A stretch of DNA of 64,000 nt, taken from assembly GCF_032854445.1 (NCBI RefSeq), contig NC_088295.1, forward strand, positions 72,692,028-72,756,027, in the 5' to 3' direction. The stretch comes from Liolophura sinensis. Lineage: Eukaryota; Mollusca; Polyplacophora; Chitonida; Chitonidae. Made by a program: the position numbers and the translations under genes. The stretch's first letter is position 1. The number at the start of each line of letters is the position of its first letter. Shown here one piece after another: positions 49,101-60,200 of this stretch. The notes below the pieces were generated by a model that searched no databases, was not told the DNA's origin, and saw only the letters and a program-made list of their open reading frames with translations.

Positions 49101-49611
49101 TGACGTCTCTCCAATAGGATTTGGTGTTTTCTTGCACTTGTTGTATGAATTCAATGCTAATCTGGATAGTAATTTGACTGAACCTTGCGTAGTTTAAAGT
49201 AAAAGATGTTGAAAGTTTAAAATGGAGGAATTTTTGTATGAACCTAAGAAAGAAGCAGGTGTTTAGATGTTGACTAAACTGCATGATAAGGTGTGTTTTC
49301 TTACAGCTGCACCTAACCCAGCCTTGGCCAGGGCTTTGGCCACCGTCCAGCATAGCCAGAAACGACCCAGAAGCGAAAAGAAGCCAATCCCTAATGAATC
49401 CAAAGATGACAAATACTTTGAACGCAGAAAACGAAACAATAACGCTGCCAAGAAATCCAGAGATGCGCGCAAATCACGTGAAGATGAAATTGCAATCCGT
49501 GCCAGCTATCTTGAGAAGGAGAATGCTGTATTGAGAGCTCAAGTGGCCACACTGCGAGAAGAGGCGAACACACTACGTCAAATGCTCTTACAGAAGCGCT
49601 CTCGGCCTTGA
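46191..49611 (+). CDS. PAR/CES-2-type bZIP transcription factor (HLF/TEF/DBP-like), complete, 4 exons
   Basis: This is a nuclear DNA-binding protein of the bZIP class that includes vertebrate HLF/TEF/DBP, fly Pdp1 and worm CES-2, which bind TTAYGTAA-like sites as dimers. Exons 46191-46290, 48290-48529, 48718-49035 and 49307-49611 join in phase to 963 nt, 320 aa. The N-terminus is [12 protein letters not shown]. Residues about 120-160 are rich in His and Gln. The basic region at about 255-277 contains [16 protein letters not shown], with the signature N263, A266-A267, S270 and R271. Four zipper leucines fall exactly seven apart: L288, L295, L302 and L309. The segment before the basic region ([17 protein letters not shown]) resembles the PAR family's KPVPDELKDEKYW; a full upstream PAR domain is less clear. 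The ATG has no competing upstream start and lies about 150 bp after a TATA-like box. It could equally be named CES-2-like; I am not certain of one-to-one orthology. Confidence 0.92.
46291..48289. other. bZIP gene intron 1 (2.0 kb)
   Basis: It is noncoding and AT-rich, with one SINE of the variant-body type at 48030-48225 close to exon 2. No enhancer motif could be singled out. Confidence 0.45.
48030..48225 (+). mobile_element. tRNA-derived SINE, variant body
   Basis: The start 'caagtgccggctggctgtga' and B-box-like 'gtgcaaatccagctc' are followed by 'gtttgtggtttccttcaccc', 'aatttcttgaacatagcatt' and 'agacaccaatcaaataaata'. The tail matches the main family, but the middle does not. Confidence 0.65.
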
Positions 49612-52600
49612 AAAACATGCATGGTGTGCAGAGTTTATGAACAGTCGCCTCTTTACAGCCAGACTGGACTGCCTTATACTGGCTCATATCTCAGGGGTTT
49701 TCAATATTTGTTGTTGGTATACATGTTGTTTGAATCAAATATTTTCATTCGTTAACTTACACTTTGCTGACCTGCTCTGTACAGGTATTGTTATGTTTAC
49801 AGTCTGTAGGTGAAATACTCAAGAAGAAGACTTAGAAATGTTCTTATCTGCATAGGTTTTTGCACAGTGACGCCTGACTTTCATTACTTATGAATGTTTG
49901 AAGTGTTTGTCATCTCAGTGTCATATAATCACTAATGATTTGGATCTGAAAGTAATATATTAGTTCAGTAAATATAGAATACGCCAAGAGAGCTTGTCAT
50001 CCAAATTCAACCAGAAACTGGTAGAGCTGAGCACATGGTCTGCTGAAGGAAATTGCAAAGCTTTGTGTGATAAGGTAAAGTACAGGGTAAATTTATGTGC
50101 ATCCCAGCTCTGTATGCCGTTTTGCTTTCAAAGGAAAATATCAACTCGGTCATTTCAGAATGTGATAAAATGGTAGGCAAAGTGAAGGGTACAAAGCCAA
50201 AAAATCTATGTTCCACCAATTACATTAAAAATGTGGCTTTTAAAGATTCCTGTTAAGGATAATATTGTGCTGTGTGTGTCAAATCTTCGTACAGAATTGT
50301 AAGTAATGCCACAACTGAAGTCTTATTTGGCACTTGTATTGCGTAAGATTACGAGAATCACACCAATGACTCTTGAAATACATTATGTACATGATACATA
50401 TCTATTAATATCTGTTTAATACATGTTTTTATCTTCAGTCAGATTTGATGAATATTAAAATATTCAGCTTAAAAAAAACTGAAACCAATCATTTCCATTA
50501 ACTGTAATCTAAATTGCCACTTATGTGTTGTCGAAATCACACTGCTATGTTCTAAACAAAATGTAGGTTACCATCTGAGCTGTCACTATTCTCATTATAT
50601 TTCAAGACTGGCATCTGCCCTGAAAAAAGCTTTGTAAATGAGACTTCGGATGAGGTAGAGGCTGCCGCCACTGTTAGCTAGCTCTCCTTACTCTCGAGTA
50701 GTTTGTGTCCACATACAGACCTCTGTGTATGTGTCATGCCATGACAATTGTGAAAGCTTTTTATTTCCTTCACTTACAACACCAATTATAAACTAGCACT
50801 GCACAATCTAATACATCATTCCTCTCTCCCTATATGCAGTTTTAATATTCATGATATTGTGTCTGAGTGTGTGTGAAAGTGTAGAATTGGCCATGATTAG
50901 TGTTGTACATACAAATACTCTCAGTATTACAAAGTTTGTCTGGAATCTGGAGATTTGTGAAGAAAACTTTGACCGTATCTGAATCCTCCTCTAAAACTGG
51001 TGTGCAAGTTGTCCAAGAGATCAGCACAGGGTGCACACAAATGTGCTTGTCTTGCCGAATGCTTGGAATGGCCGATGAATGTTCATATAGACGAGTCTGT
51101 TTCCTTGTACCAGATGTTACATATACATATGTATATGTGTCCTAGGTAACATGTAGCTGTTGGTAACTACTGAGTAGCGTTCTTGTGGTGTACAGATGAA
51201 CTGATAATCATCAGTACCAGTTCATGTGTGATTTTGATGGAGTTTAATTGTTCAGAGAGTCTGACTGATAAACTGGATTACATGATGATATTCATTATTG
51301 ATTGGTATAAGAAACTGATCTCTCAGACGTGAAGATCTTATAACAGGACATGAAAGTTTTATTTGTAATTGTTTCATAGTTTAACCCAGTCATATATCAG
51401 TGTTCCTTGTTTATTGAACTGAAAATTTAAAAGACTGGGTTCCTATGGTTCCTGTTGTAACTACACATAATCTATGGAGAGGTCTTATGTTTGTTGAAAA
51501 TTGTCTTGTTTTTGTTAGACAACGTGTGGCCAGAGCTACAAGGCTATATAGATATCTGATGTTATCTCTATGTTAATGTCACTGTAATACCGTTATTTGA
51601 CCACTCTCTATTCTGAACCAGTTTAGTGACTTCACTATCATTAAAACTTCAAATTCAGGCAACAAGTAAATCCTTTCCATTTTGTGAAATTCAGTTTTAA
51701 TGTAAGTACTGAAAGACGTTAATTGGATAAGTATTCTGAACATGTTATTATTATTGTAGACAGTGTCACTCGATCATAACTCTTAATCATGATATTTGAC
51801 TAAGAAGAGATTTTCCTTAAGTAGGGCTGGTGATTTGTTGCATTGATATCATGATCTGGCAGTTTGTTAATAGTCTGACATGGCGATGCACTTTGTCATT
51901 GTGATATCAAACTTTTGTGATCAGAAAATGTCTGTAAGCCTATATCCCGGTAAGTTGATATATTTGTAGATTGTTAAATGCTGTGTGTTTACCATCTGTT
52001 ATCATATGTGTGCCACTACCCACTTATTCTGACATCGTGAAAGAAAAATTCTAAAAGTGTAAATTGGTGTCACAAAATTGTGTCAGTTGATTCTTTTTCT
52101 TCTACTGGTCCCAGTGTGCAAAAGTAACAGTGATGATCAGTAAGGTATATAACAAAGGTTTTATTGTAAATATCACTAGGATGAGGTATAGAGCTTGAAT
52201 ACATTTTGAGATTATGATAACATAGTGTTTGGCGTATGATATTGTGTGTTAAATACACCAGATACCCTGAATGCATTTGTACCTATGATATGTTGATAGT
52301 GGGTTTTATAATTTGACTGATTTAATTTGGATTGTGGTAGGAAAAACGACAACTTGTAGAAGCTTGTGGACTAAAGTTTGATTCTTCCACTGTATCTCTC
52401 AGATTCATAGATCTCATGTGTCATCTATGGCTTTTCTTGGTTGTTGCTGGTGTAGTTGAGGAAATGTAACAGTATAGGGGCTTATCCAAAGAGAGATAAA
52501 CGTCCCCCAAAGAGACCGGTTTCAGACATTTAGGCCTGCAACTACTCGCTCATAACCAGCGTTGCAATACTAGAAACCATGTATGTTATTTCTCTGTGCT

Positions 52601-53060
52601 GTTGATGTGTTCTCAGTGTTGCAAGATTTTGTCTTGCTTGACATGCCAAGTGCTTCTTAGTTCAAATATTAGTTGTAGTCACAGCCTTTAGAAAATGCAT
52701 TCTATGTTTGACAGATAGAAGGTTTCTATGATCAGGGTATGGTTGTCGTGTCAAGGGGAACAGGGTAGAATCAATCACACACAACAAAATTCCACATTCA
52801 TTTGTGAACAGGTTGGTGTTAGTTTTTTGTCTTTCATTTGGTGTAGAACATGCTTATCCACTGTTCAGTGGTTGGGTGGGCTTGTTTAGCATGGCCACCA
52901 GATACACCCAGATATTCCTTCCTCCTAATTTTTATAGCAGTTTTGTGGCATTCCTGTTTGGGTGTCCTTGAATGCTGCATTCGCAACTCCAACCACCATG
53001 ACATTTAGCCACACTACTAAGTAGTTTATTTGGGTTTCATCATTCTGTTCAGCACAAATA
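49612..53060 (+). other. bZIP gene 3' UTR and flank
   Basis: No coding exon is recognisable. The first AATAAA on the plus strand that I noticed after the stop codon is near 53046. ATTAAA variants occur earlier (about 50455 and 51641), so the 3' UTR could be about 0.9, 2 or 3.4 kb. The stretch is AT-rich, and open frames are short and unlike known proteins. Confidence 0.35.
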
Positions 53061-53238
53061 AAAAGCACAACCTAGCCCCAAGTGTAAAATATGAACACCT
53101 TCATGAAGTGTAGATATGTCTAGGGACCACTTTTTTTGCTTTTCAATTCATTTTACTTCTGATTTGTTACCTTAGTAGTCAGATTTCACCAAATAAACAT
53201 TACCATCTGCTTCAGCCTGTTAACATTGTATGCTGTTA

Positions 53239-53404
53239 TTACTCTCGGGGAAATTCTTCCAAAGCTTCAAATTGATTTTTGCATCAGTTTGTAATTTGAT
53301 TTTGGATACAAAACACATTGTTTGGATTGGAAAATTTCGAGGCTTCACAAGAACATTTATCAGTCTGCATAAAATAATGCCCTGAGAATATGCTTGAATA
53401 AAGA
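53239..53404 (+). repeat. Interspersed repeat family A, copy 4
   Basis: Blocks 'gtaatttgattttggataca', 'ttggaaaatttcgaggcttc', 'atttatcagtctgcataa' and 'ataatgccctgagaatatgc' match copies 1 to 3 in order and orientation. Confidence 0.6.
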
Positions 53405-53799
53405 TGTGAAGATGTGAAAAGTTGACCAGATGCAGTATTAAAGGTTTCCTCCACTCATACACCTACTAAAAATTAGTAAACAAGTGGCAGTGAACACCAA
53501 TGGCTCAGTACGTAGTCCTATATCCAACGTTTGCTTCAAGAAGGAAAGCTACGTCTTGTCGAATGGTCTTGAGATTGTGAAATCAAATTTGTTGAAACGG
53601 ACGTACATGAATGTGATATCTGAAACAGAAGTTTATTTGGTTAGGTGCCATAAGCAAAGACAAATTTTCCCAGTACTGCCTCTATGGGGTTTGGTTTGAA
53701 ACGGAAAAAAAGTCTCGCAGGACCATGCCTTGACTATTTGGCTTTACCCCAGTACCTCACTACGACCAGGAATAGAGACATACATGTAATAAGTCAGAA

Positions 53800-54035
53800 C
53801 TACTATGAAACACAGTCCTATAGTATACTACCAGGCTCTGCACTGTTCCCGCCACCGCAATTCTGGCCGCAGTTGTTGAAGTGAAATTAGTCAGAGATTG
53901 CTCCGACATTAGGTTTGACAAAATTTTGTAAAAAATTTTGCCAAACCTAACGTCAGAGCAATCTAAGACTGAAAAGAAATATTCTGGTGTATGGTGCATC
54001 AAATCCCAATCACATAAATAAATAAATAAATAAAA
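53800..54035 (+). mobile_element. SINE remnant interrupted by a 90-bp palindrome
   Basis: 'ccaggctctgcactgttccc', 'gccaccgcaattctggccgc' and 'agttgttgaagtgaaa' are the main SINE body. The tail resumes at 53981 as 'attctggtgtatggtgcatc' followed by AAATAAATAAATAAAT. The sequence between them is a palindromic insert. Confidence 0.65.
53888..53980. repeat. Palindromic insert inside a SINE
   Basis: Arms 53895-53927 and 53932-53964 are reverse complements with three mismatches in 33 bp (AGATTGCTC...CAAAATTTT). GAAAT occurs at 53883-53887 and 53976-53980, and may be a 5-bp target duplication. Confidence 0.7.
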
Positions 54036-54572
54036 ACACAGACAGCGTGTAATTAGGTTACCAGGGGAAGTATATGGTAACAATAACAAACTGAACACTG
54101 ACCACAGTTTGCTTGGGTCTAGAACGCAGCTTATCCGTTTCAATCTCGTACATTACAGTTGAATGGACGACTATCTCCCAACCCTAAACCGACCGTTATT
54201 TAACGGGTCTATATAGAAGCTAGCTGTATTAAGCTCTAAGTCTTTTTTTTTTGTCAACTGGATACTTGGATATGGACCGGTCACGTCTCCAACGTACATG
54301 TCCGTGCGCCCCTCACACAGTAGATCGTTTGGTTACTTGGTCCGCTTTTCAATTTGTGAAATGACTATAGAGTATTTGGATTGCCTAGCTAGTACGGGGC
54401 CCTCTGAGACAGGAACTTATAATGATTTGTTCTGTTACATGTGTGCATGAAAAGATTACTTTAACTGAAAAACGTACATGCAGTTCGGTGAAATAGTATA
54501 TGTTGACATTAAGTTTGTCTATTTGACTGCCGTGTTCCATCCTAAAATTGATTTCATTTACAACTATTCACC

Positions 54573-54615
54573 AGTACCTCGGAATGCACCGAGCACCGAG
54601 GTACTAGTACCTCGG
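54573..54615. repeat. Hairpin with a third repeat of its arm
   Basis: AGTACCTCGG (54573-54582) pairs with CCGAGGTACT (54596-54605), and AGTACCTCGG repeats directly at 54606-54615. The loop contains GCACCGAG. It is not followed by a T run typical of a terminator, and its origin is unknown. Confidence 0.6.
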
Positions 54616-55098
54616 AATGGTGCAAAATATTCTGAAAATAATATGTAGACATATAACAAGGTTTAGGCTTACATATTAAAAGGATTGCAAATGAAAATAT
54701 CCAAAGCACGAAGTAAAAAAGCAACTGTAAATAGATAAAAGAAATAGGCACATCTTGCAGTGCACTCAAAACACTCAAATGCACATTTGAAGGGAGAAGT
54801 TTATACTTCCCGCCAACCTAGAAACAGTGTTTTGATTAGTCTAGAACATTGTTCACGTGACACACCAAAATGTACGAGTTATTCCCTTATTTGGTCATTC
54901 AGTGGTACGGCTGAATATGCCCTGTCCGCTGGGCCCAGTAATCTAGGACTTTGGAGGACATATCTGAATATTTCAAGTGGAATATATAGTACTTCTAATA
55001 AACACTTAATTTCATGAGTACCTTAAAAAATAACAAGGATGCGCTAAGTGCAATGAGACTACCATAGTGGCTTAAAATAACCGCCGGGGAGGAACGAG

Positions 55099-55171
55099 GA
55101 CCCTGTGGCCTAATGGATAAGGCGTCGGCCTCCGGAGCCGAAGATTGTGGGTTCAAGTCCCATCAGGGTCG
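55099..55171 (+). tRNA. tRNA-Arg(CCG)
   Basis: The 7-bp acceptor arms GACCCTG (55099-55105) and CAGGGTC (55164-55170) pair perfectly, with discriminator G at 55171. The D arm contains TGGCCTAATGGATAAGGC (A box). The anticodon stem TCGGC/GCCGA encloses the loop CTCCGGA, giving anticodon CCG. The T arm is GTGGG-TTCAAGT-CCCAT (B box GGTTCAAGTCC). A TTTT Pol III terminator follows near 55186. There is no intron and no encoded CCA, as expected for a eukaryotic gene. It is isolated, with no other tRNA gene in the window. Confidence 0.97.
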
Positions 55172-55475
55172 GGTACGCGAGGATGGTTTTGCTTCGCATC
55201 CCGTTGATTTTAGACAAAATTCATTCACAAGATGATTAACACACCTTCACCGTTTAATGAGATCACTTTGAATCAAAATTTCCTTGGTTGAGTGCGACAT
55301 ACCTGGCCAAGTTATTTGGTTTCTGCTTTCTTTTCCACTGCCTTACAACCGTGCCATATAAAAACAAACATAAGAGGAATCACAACCAAGTTCGATCTAG
55401 TAATCACTCCCTATCCTTGTCAGCTATGGTAAATGACCCCAAATTTTGCCAGTGATCTAGTCACATATTTTGCTT

Positions 55476-55602
55476 CATCCTGAGAACTCTACTGGTCTTT
55501 GATAAATGTTACGAGGCTTATTTTGGAAGGTAGGGTGATATCCTTCTGGGAAAATGTTAGTTTCAGCACCTGAAGTTATGTTTATTTTCCTATGAAAATG
55601 CC
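55476..55602 (+). repeat. Interspersed repeat family B, copy 4
   Basis: 'cctgagaactctactggtct', 'attttggaaggtagggtgat', 'atccttctgggaaaatgtta', 'gtttcagcacctgaagttat' and 'tttattttcctatgaaaatg' match 28180-28314 block for block. Confidence 0.65.
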
Positions 55603-55794
55603 ATCTTCTAATGAAACTTTAGCAGGCCGTTTACTGTAATTAGTGACGTCAGTATTGGAAGAGCCTACTTCATCTGACATTAGCGAGACCCGATTTTAGC
55701 TCCTTATGGGGATCTTAGTGCCAATAATCGGGCAATGGAACTCGTGGGGCCCTTAGCATTCATTAAATGCACTTGTCTTCTGCCAATATGATGT

Positions 55795-55924
55795 GCAAGT
55801 ATGTCAGTGACTTGCCAAAGCTGAGTGGTTTAGTCCAGACACTGCAGTTTTCTCCACCCATAAACCCAAATATAAATGAAGAACCATTGAGTACCGTGAT
55901 AAACGTCAACCAAATAGATAAATA
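55795..55924 (+). mobile_element. SINE with variant body, 3' part
   Basis: 'gccaaagctgagtggtttag', 'gcagttttctccacccataa' and 'accgtgataaacgtcaacca' followed by AATAGATAAATA. Its tail is the target of the next SINE. Confidence 0.55.
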
Positions 55925-56183
55925 TTTATCTGATTGGTGTTTTATGCTGTACTCAAGAATACTTCACTTATACGACGGGGGCCAGCATTATGGTGGGAGG
56001 AAACCAGGCAGAGCCCGGGGAAAAACTCACAACCATCCGTACGTTGCTGACAGACTTTCCCAATTACGGCCAGGAAGGAAGCCATAATGAGCTGGATTTG
56101 AACTCACAGTGACCGCATTGGTGAGAGGCTTCTGGGTCATTACACTGCGCTAGCGTGCTAACCAACTGAGCCACGGAGGCCCC
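55925..56183 (-). mobile_element. Full-length tRNA-derived SINE with 13-bp target duplication
   Basis: It is flanked by AAATAGATAAATA at 55912-55924 and 56184-56196. On the minus strand it starts GGGGCCTCCGTGGCTCAGTT, with B-box-like TGAGTTCAAATCC, then CTCTGCCTGG, CATAATGCTGG and the tail 'attcttgagtacagcataaa'. It is inserted in the tail of the preceding SINE. Confidence 0.9.
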
Positions 56184-56275
56184 AAATAGATAAATAATTA
56201 GCTTATTGGCATAAAAGATAATACTTGTGTGAACATTTACGCAGCCTATCCTTCTTCCTCCAATATATGTTTGCC

Positions 56276-56441
56276 TATCTGTACATCACACATGGGAAAG
56301 GTTTGTCAGAAAATTACTGCATCTTTCAACACATTGGTGGTTTACCCCAGGCACTTCGGTTTCTCCACACATAATACTACCTGCCATTATGAAGTGAAAA
56401 ATTCTCAAATATGACATCAAACAACAACCAAATCAATTAAC
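56276..56441 (+). mobile_element. SINE fragment with variant body
   Basis: 'catgggaaaggtttgtcaga', 'tggtggtttaccccaggcac', 'ttcggtttctccacacataa' and 'acatcaaacaacaaccaaat' follow the variant-body SINE layout. Confidence 0.55.
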
Positions 56442-56711
56442 AAACAAATGAACAAATCAGTAGATGGTAGCCGATTCTTGCAACACCAAAAGTTATTATA
56501 TACAGCAGCCACTTGGTTAAAATCCTACCTGAGACTATTACTTGCCCAGGCATAATGCGTAGACTAGTTCATAAGTGCTGATGTGCACTGGTTTTTGGTT
56601 ATTGAAACTCCAGCAAACTTTTCTATGAAAGAAATTTCACACATACTGCATCTCATAAAGCCTCACAAAATTTGAATTTGCCAAAGCATCTAGTTGGACC
56701 ATCTTTTCTAA

Positions 56712-57263
56712 TTTATTTCATAAGGCTATTCCGTTGAATGTCACACTTCAATATCACGTCAATATCTGTATTCTTGTATTTCAAACTCACCATTGGTCCA
56801 TTTCACCAATCAAAAAATCAAACATAAAAACCATGATATTAAAAACAAGCAACAAGCTTTTCTTTAGTAAAATTAATATTTCACTATTGTTTATACGAAA
56901 TGTTAAATGCAAAAGAGCATTACTTGTACCCAGTAAGTGTAGAAACCACATCGTAGTACATGTGTTAAAAGTAGAGGAGAAAAGGGAGAATAGTGTGGTC
57001 CTATAATAATGGAATGATACAAATCACAACTTCAGAGCCCACTGTAGAGATGAACAGCTAAACTGACTCAGTATAGAGAAGAACTACCTACTCATGCTGT
57101 GTACACTCAGTTGCAAACAGCAACAAGCTAAACAGTTAACACTTACAGTAAAAACATAGTTAATTACAGAGACATTGTTAATATTTTTAAAGTCAAGAGC
57201 TCAGGCATTTGATGATAAAACAGTTGATGTGCAGGCACAAAGATGTGCAGGCACAGGATCTCT
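56712..57263 (-). other. Light-chain gene 3' UTR
   Basis: After the TGA at 57264-57266 the minus strand is noncoding down to an AATAAA (plus-strand TTTATT at 56712-56717), giving a UTR of about 550 nt. Several unrelated open frames here are short and have no family likeness. Confidence 0.4.
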
Positions 57264-60200
57264 TCACCCATTCATAACCATTCGGATAAACTCTGTAAAC
57301 ATAACAAAAAATCAATATTCAATATTGTACTCAATAGGAGACAGTCCAATAGCATATTGCGCAGTAACAATGAATGTGTAACATATGTATCAGCTATGGT
57401 TAGGTGAATAGAATGCACCTAATGCCCCAAGACCGCATATAGTTCACAGTATCACATTACAAAAGGAATGACAGGGAACTATGTCCTTGGTGACCTATAG
57501 TATGTTTTTCAAAGAATAACAGTCAACATCAAACAACCACCAGCTTGAGTCCAACATTTCTCACATTTTTATGTCATATATTAAAGCTGTTTGCTTTGAC
57601 AACTGATGATTTTATACTTTGTGAAAACACATACAAGACCTATTTGAATATATCAAACTTAACTACAGTAAAACTAACCTTCATAATTGACATTGCCTTC
57701 CTTGTCTTCCATGCCTTGTAACAACTGGTCTACTTCATCTTCTGTTAGCCTCTCTCCTATTAAAATACATTAAGAACATAAGTACATGTAATATCTGTGA
57801 AACACAATACTGTTTTTACCATACACTGGTTAACGTAGTAATTTTGTGCTCTTAGGCGAGATCTACTTTTATTTGTCATTTACAGGCGAGCCAACTTTGA
57901 AAGAGAGGGTGTATGTAACTTCCGATTTTCCAAGTAGGCGGAACCATAGAACACATTTCCCCCCCCCCCCCCAAAAACTCAACAAATCACGGGGCCTCGG
58001 TGGCTAAGTTTTATAGCGCTAGTGCAGCGTAATGACCCAGAAGCCTCTCCCCAATGTGGTCACTGTGAGTTCAAGTCCAGCTCACGCTGGCTTCCTCTCC
58101 TGCCGTAAGTGGGAAGGTCTGCCAACAGCCTGCAGATGGTCGTGGGTTTCCCCCGGGCTCTGCCCGGTTTCCTCAAACCGTAATGCTGCCCGAAGTTGAC
58201 TGGGTGAAAGCGGGTGAAGAAAAGACATGGGCATATATGTATACACAGGCCGACATATACAGAGATTATTTCCTTCATAGTTATACAGGACTACTTGGTA
58301 CGCAAGTAGATGTAGGCTAACACATAAATTGCCCCAAAACATCCTAGAATTATTTCAGCTCTTCCGCAAGAGGAATGGATTTGAATGAAGTTAATACATT
58401 TATTTCACATCAACACGTGTGGGGTTTATTTCAATAATTCACCCACTGACAATTTTATTCCACGCTTTTCATTTCTTGTGCTTTGATTTATTTATTTATT
58501 TGTTTTACGCTGTACTCAAGAATACTTCACTTATATGACGGCATCTAGCATTATGGTGGGAGGGATCTGGGCAGAGCCCAGGGGAAACCCACAACCATGC
58601 GCAGGTTGGTGGCAAACCTTCCCACTTACGGCTGGGAGGAAGCCAGCCTGAGCTGGACTGGAACTCAAAGCGACCGCATTGGTGAGAGGCCTCTGGGTCT
58701 TGTGCTTTGATAGCAGGGGTTGCAGTATTATTTTTTTCTATGGTAACCTGCCTGATGCCACACTTAAATTTTTTTTTACCTGTCTAAACATTTCTTGGCA
58801 CGTACAAACTTGTTAGCAACTGCCGTCTTTGGGCTAAAGGATGATAAAACGGCTGTTGATATGGGCTAAATTCAAATGTAGGACATTTTGTATTCCATTG
58901 CATTAGCTTCTCTCTTCCAGAAATCATAGGTACGTGTATGTGTCAGGAACTGGACCCTCGATGATACTTTAACACTGCAGACTGACGATTCGTGGAGAAT
59001 TGAAATAAGACGTTTGGGAGCGACATTAGGATGATCTTGTGCAATATAAAATCAGAACTTGCAGTATAGTAACCAAAATGACCATTTTTAACCCTTTGCT
59101 ACACATTCATGGCAAATACTGGAGAAAGTCACAAAGACAAATATCGCGGTAAGCTTTTTCCACGGCTATGGGTGGTGGCACAGGAGTTTTTGCTGTATAA
59201 CTATAGTGTCTGAAAACTAACACATGTTGGAGAACGTTGAGCACATGGTTCAGTGTGGAAATCCATCTTTTGATTTCGACAGGATTGTCTGCTTTAAATA
59301 TCGCATGTACGCTAGTTTTCAGGAACTCAACTCGTATAACTGAAATATTCTTGAGTACGGCGTAAAACACCAGCCAAATAAAATGAATTATTTAATTAGT
59401 GTTTTATGCCATACTCAAAAATAATTTACTTATACGACGGCGACCAGCATTATGTTGGAAGGAAACCGGGCAGAGCCCGGGTGAAACCCACAACCATCCG
59501 CAGGTTGCATTATAGATGGGAGATACCGGGCAGAGCCCGGGGGAAACCCATGCCTATCTGCAGATTGCATTATGGTGGGAGATACCGGGCAGAGCCCGGG
59601 GGAAACCCATGACCATCTGCAGGTTGTATTATGGTGGAAGATACCGGGCAGACCTTCCCACGTATGACCGGAGAGGATTTTTTTTTTTTTTTTTTGATTG
59701 GTGTTTTACGCCGTACTCAAGAATATTTCACTTATACGACGGTGGCCAGCATTATGGTGGGAGGAAACCAGGCAGAGCCCGGGGGAAACCCACGACCATC
59801 CGCAGGTTGCTGGCAGACCTTCCCACATACGGCCGAAGAGGAAGCCAGCATGAGCTGGACTTGAACTCACATCGACCGCATTGGTGAGAGACTCCTGGGA
59901 CATTACGCTGCGCTAGCGCGCTAACCAACTGAGCCACAGAGGCCCCGACCGGAGAGGACAACAGCGTGTTGATATTATTGAAAACATTAACATATCTTGC
60001 TTTTAAACATTATATATCACAGAATTTTACTCTCAAACACTTTTGACAATAATGTTCTACATGTTTATTAAAAGCAGCCTAATAGTTCTGTTTTCTCCAC
60101 TACTGTAAAAAAATTACTCACTATGAAAACAGCTCCAATTTCTGTTGGAAAAGGTCAAAGAGATTTATGTATGAACAAAACTCCAGAGTTTTAGTATGGT

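Larger units (their letters stand above)
53061..55098. other. Flank between the bZIP gene and tRNA-Arg
   Basis: No gene is visible. It holds a family-A repeat, the interrupted SINE and the 54573 hairpin. Other open frames are short and partly run through these repeats. Confidence 0.4.
55172..56711. other. Intergenic region between tRNA-Arg and the light-chain gene
   Basis: It is almost filled by repeats: a family-B copy (55476-55602), a variant SINE (55795-55924), a young main-family SINE (55925-56183) and a further SINE fragment (56276-56441). No gene. Confidence 0.5.
59384..59970 (-). mobile_element. SINE with internally amplified body, split by a younger SINE
   Basis: The reverse-oriented copy begins at 'agtgttttatgccatactca' and runs to 'cgtatgaccggagagga' (59677). 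It resumes after the insert at 59959 and fades by about 59970. Within it a body segment is tandemly repeated at 59466-59650. Confidence 0.8.

Noticed and set aside
53760-54143. 127-codon minus-strand frame
   Set aside because: It crosses a SINE remnant and the palindromic insert and has no likeness to a protein family.
55099-55171. tRNA-Arg as a SINE head
   Set aside because: All stems pair perfectly, it ends with a Pol III terminator, and no SINE body follows.
59516-59887. Open frame of 123 codons with a repeated GRARGKP-like peptide
   Set aside because: It lies entirely within SINE sequence and its tandem expansion. The same peptide fragments appear in every SINE copy in any open frame, so it is not a gene.
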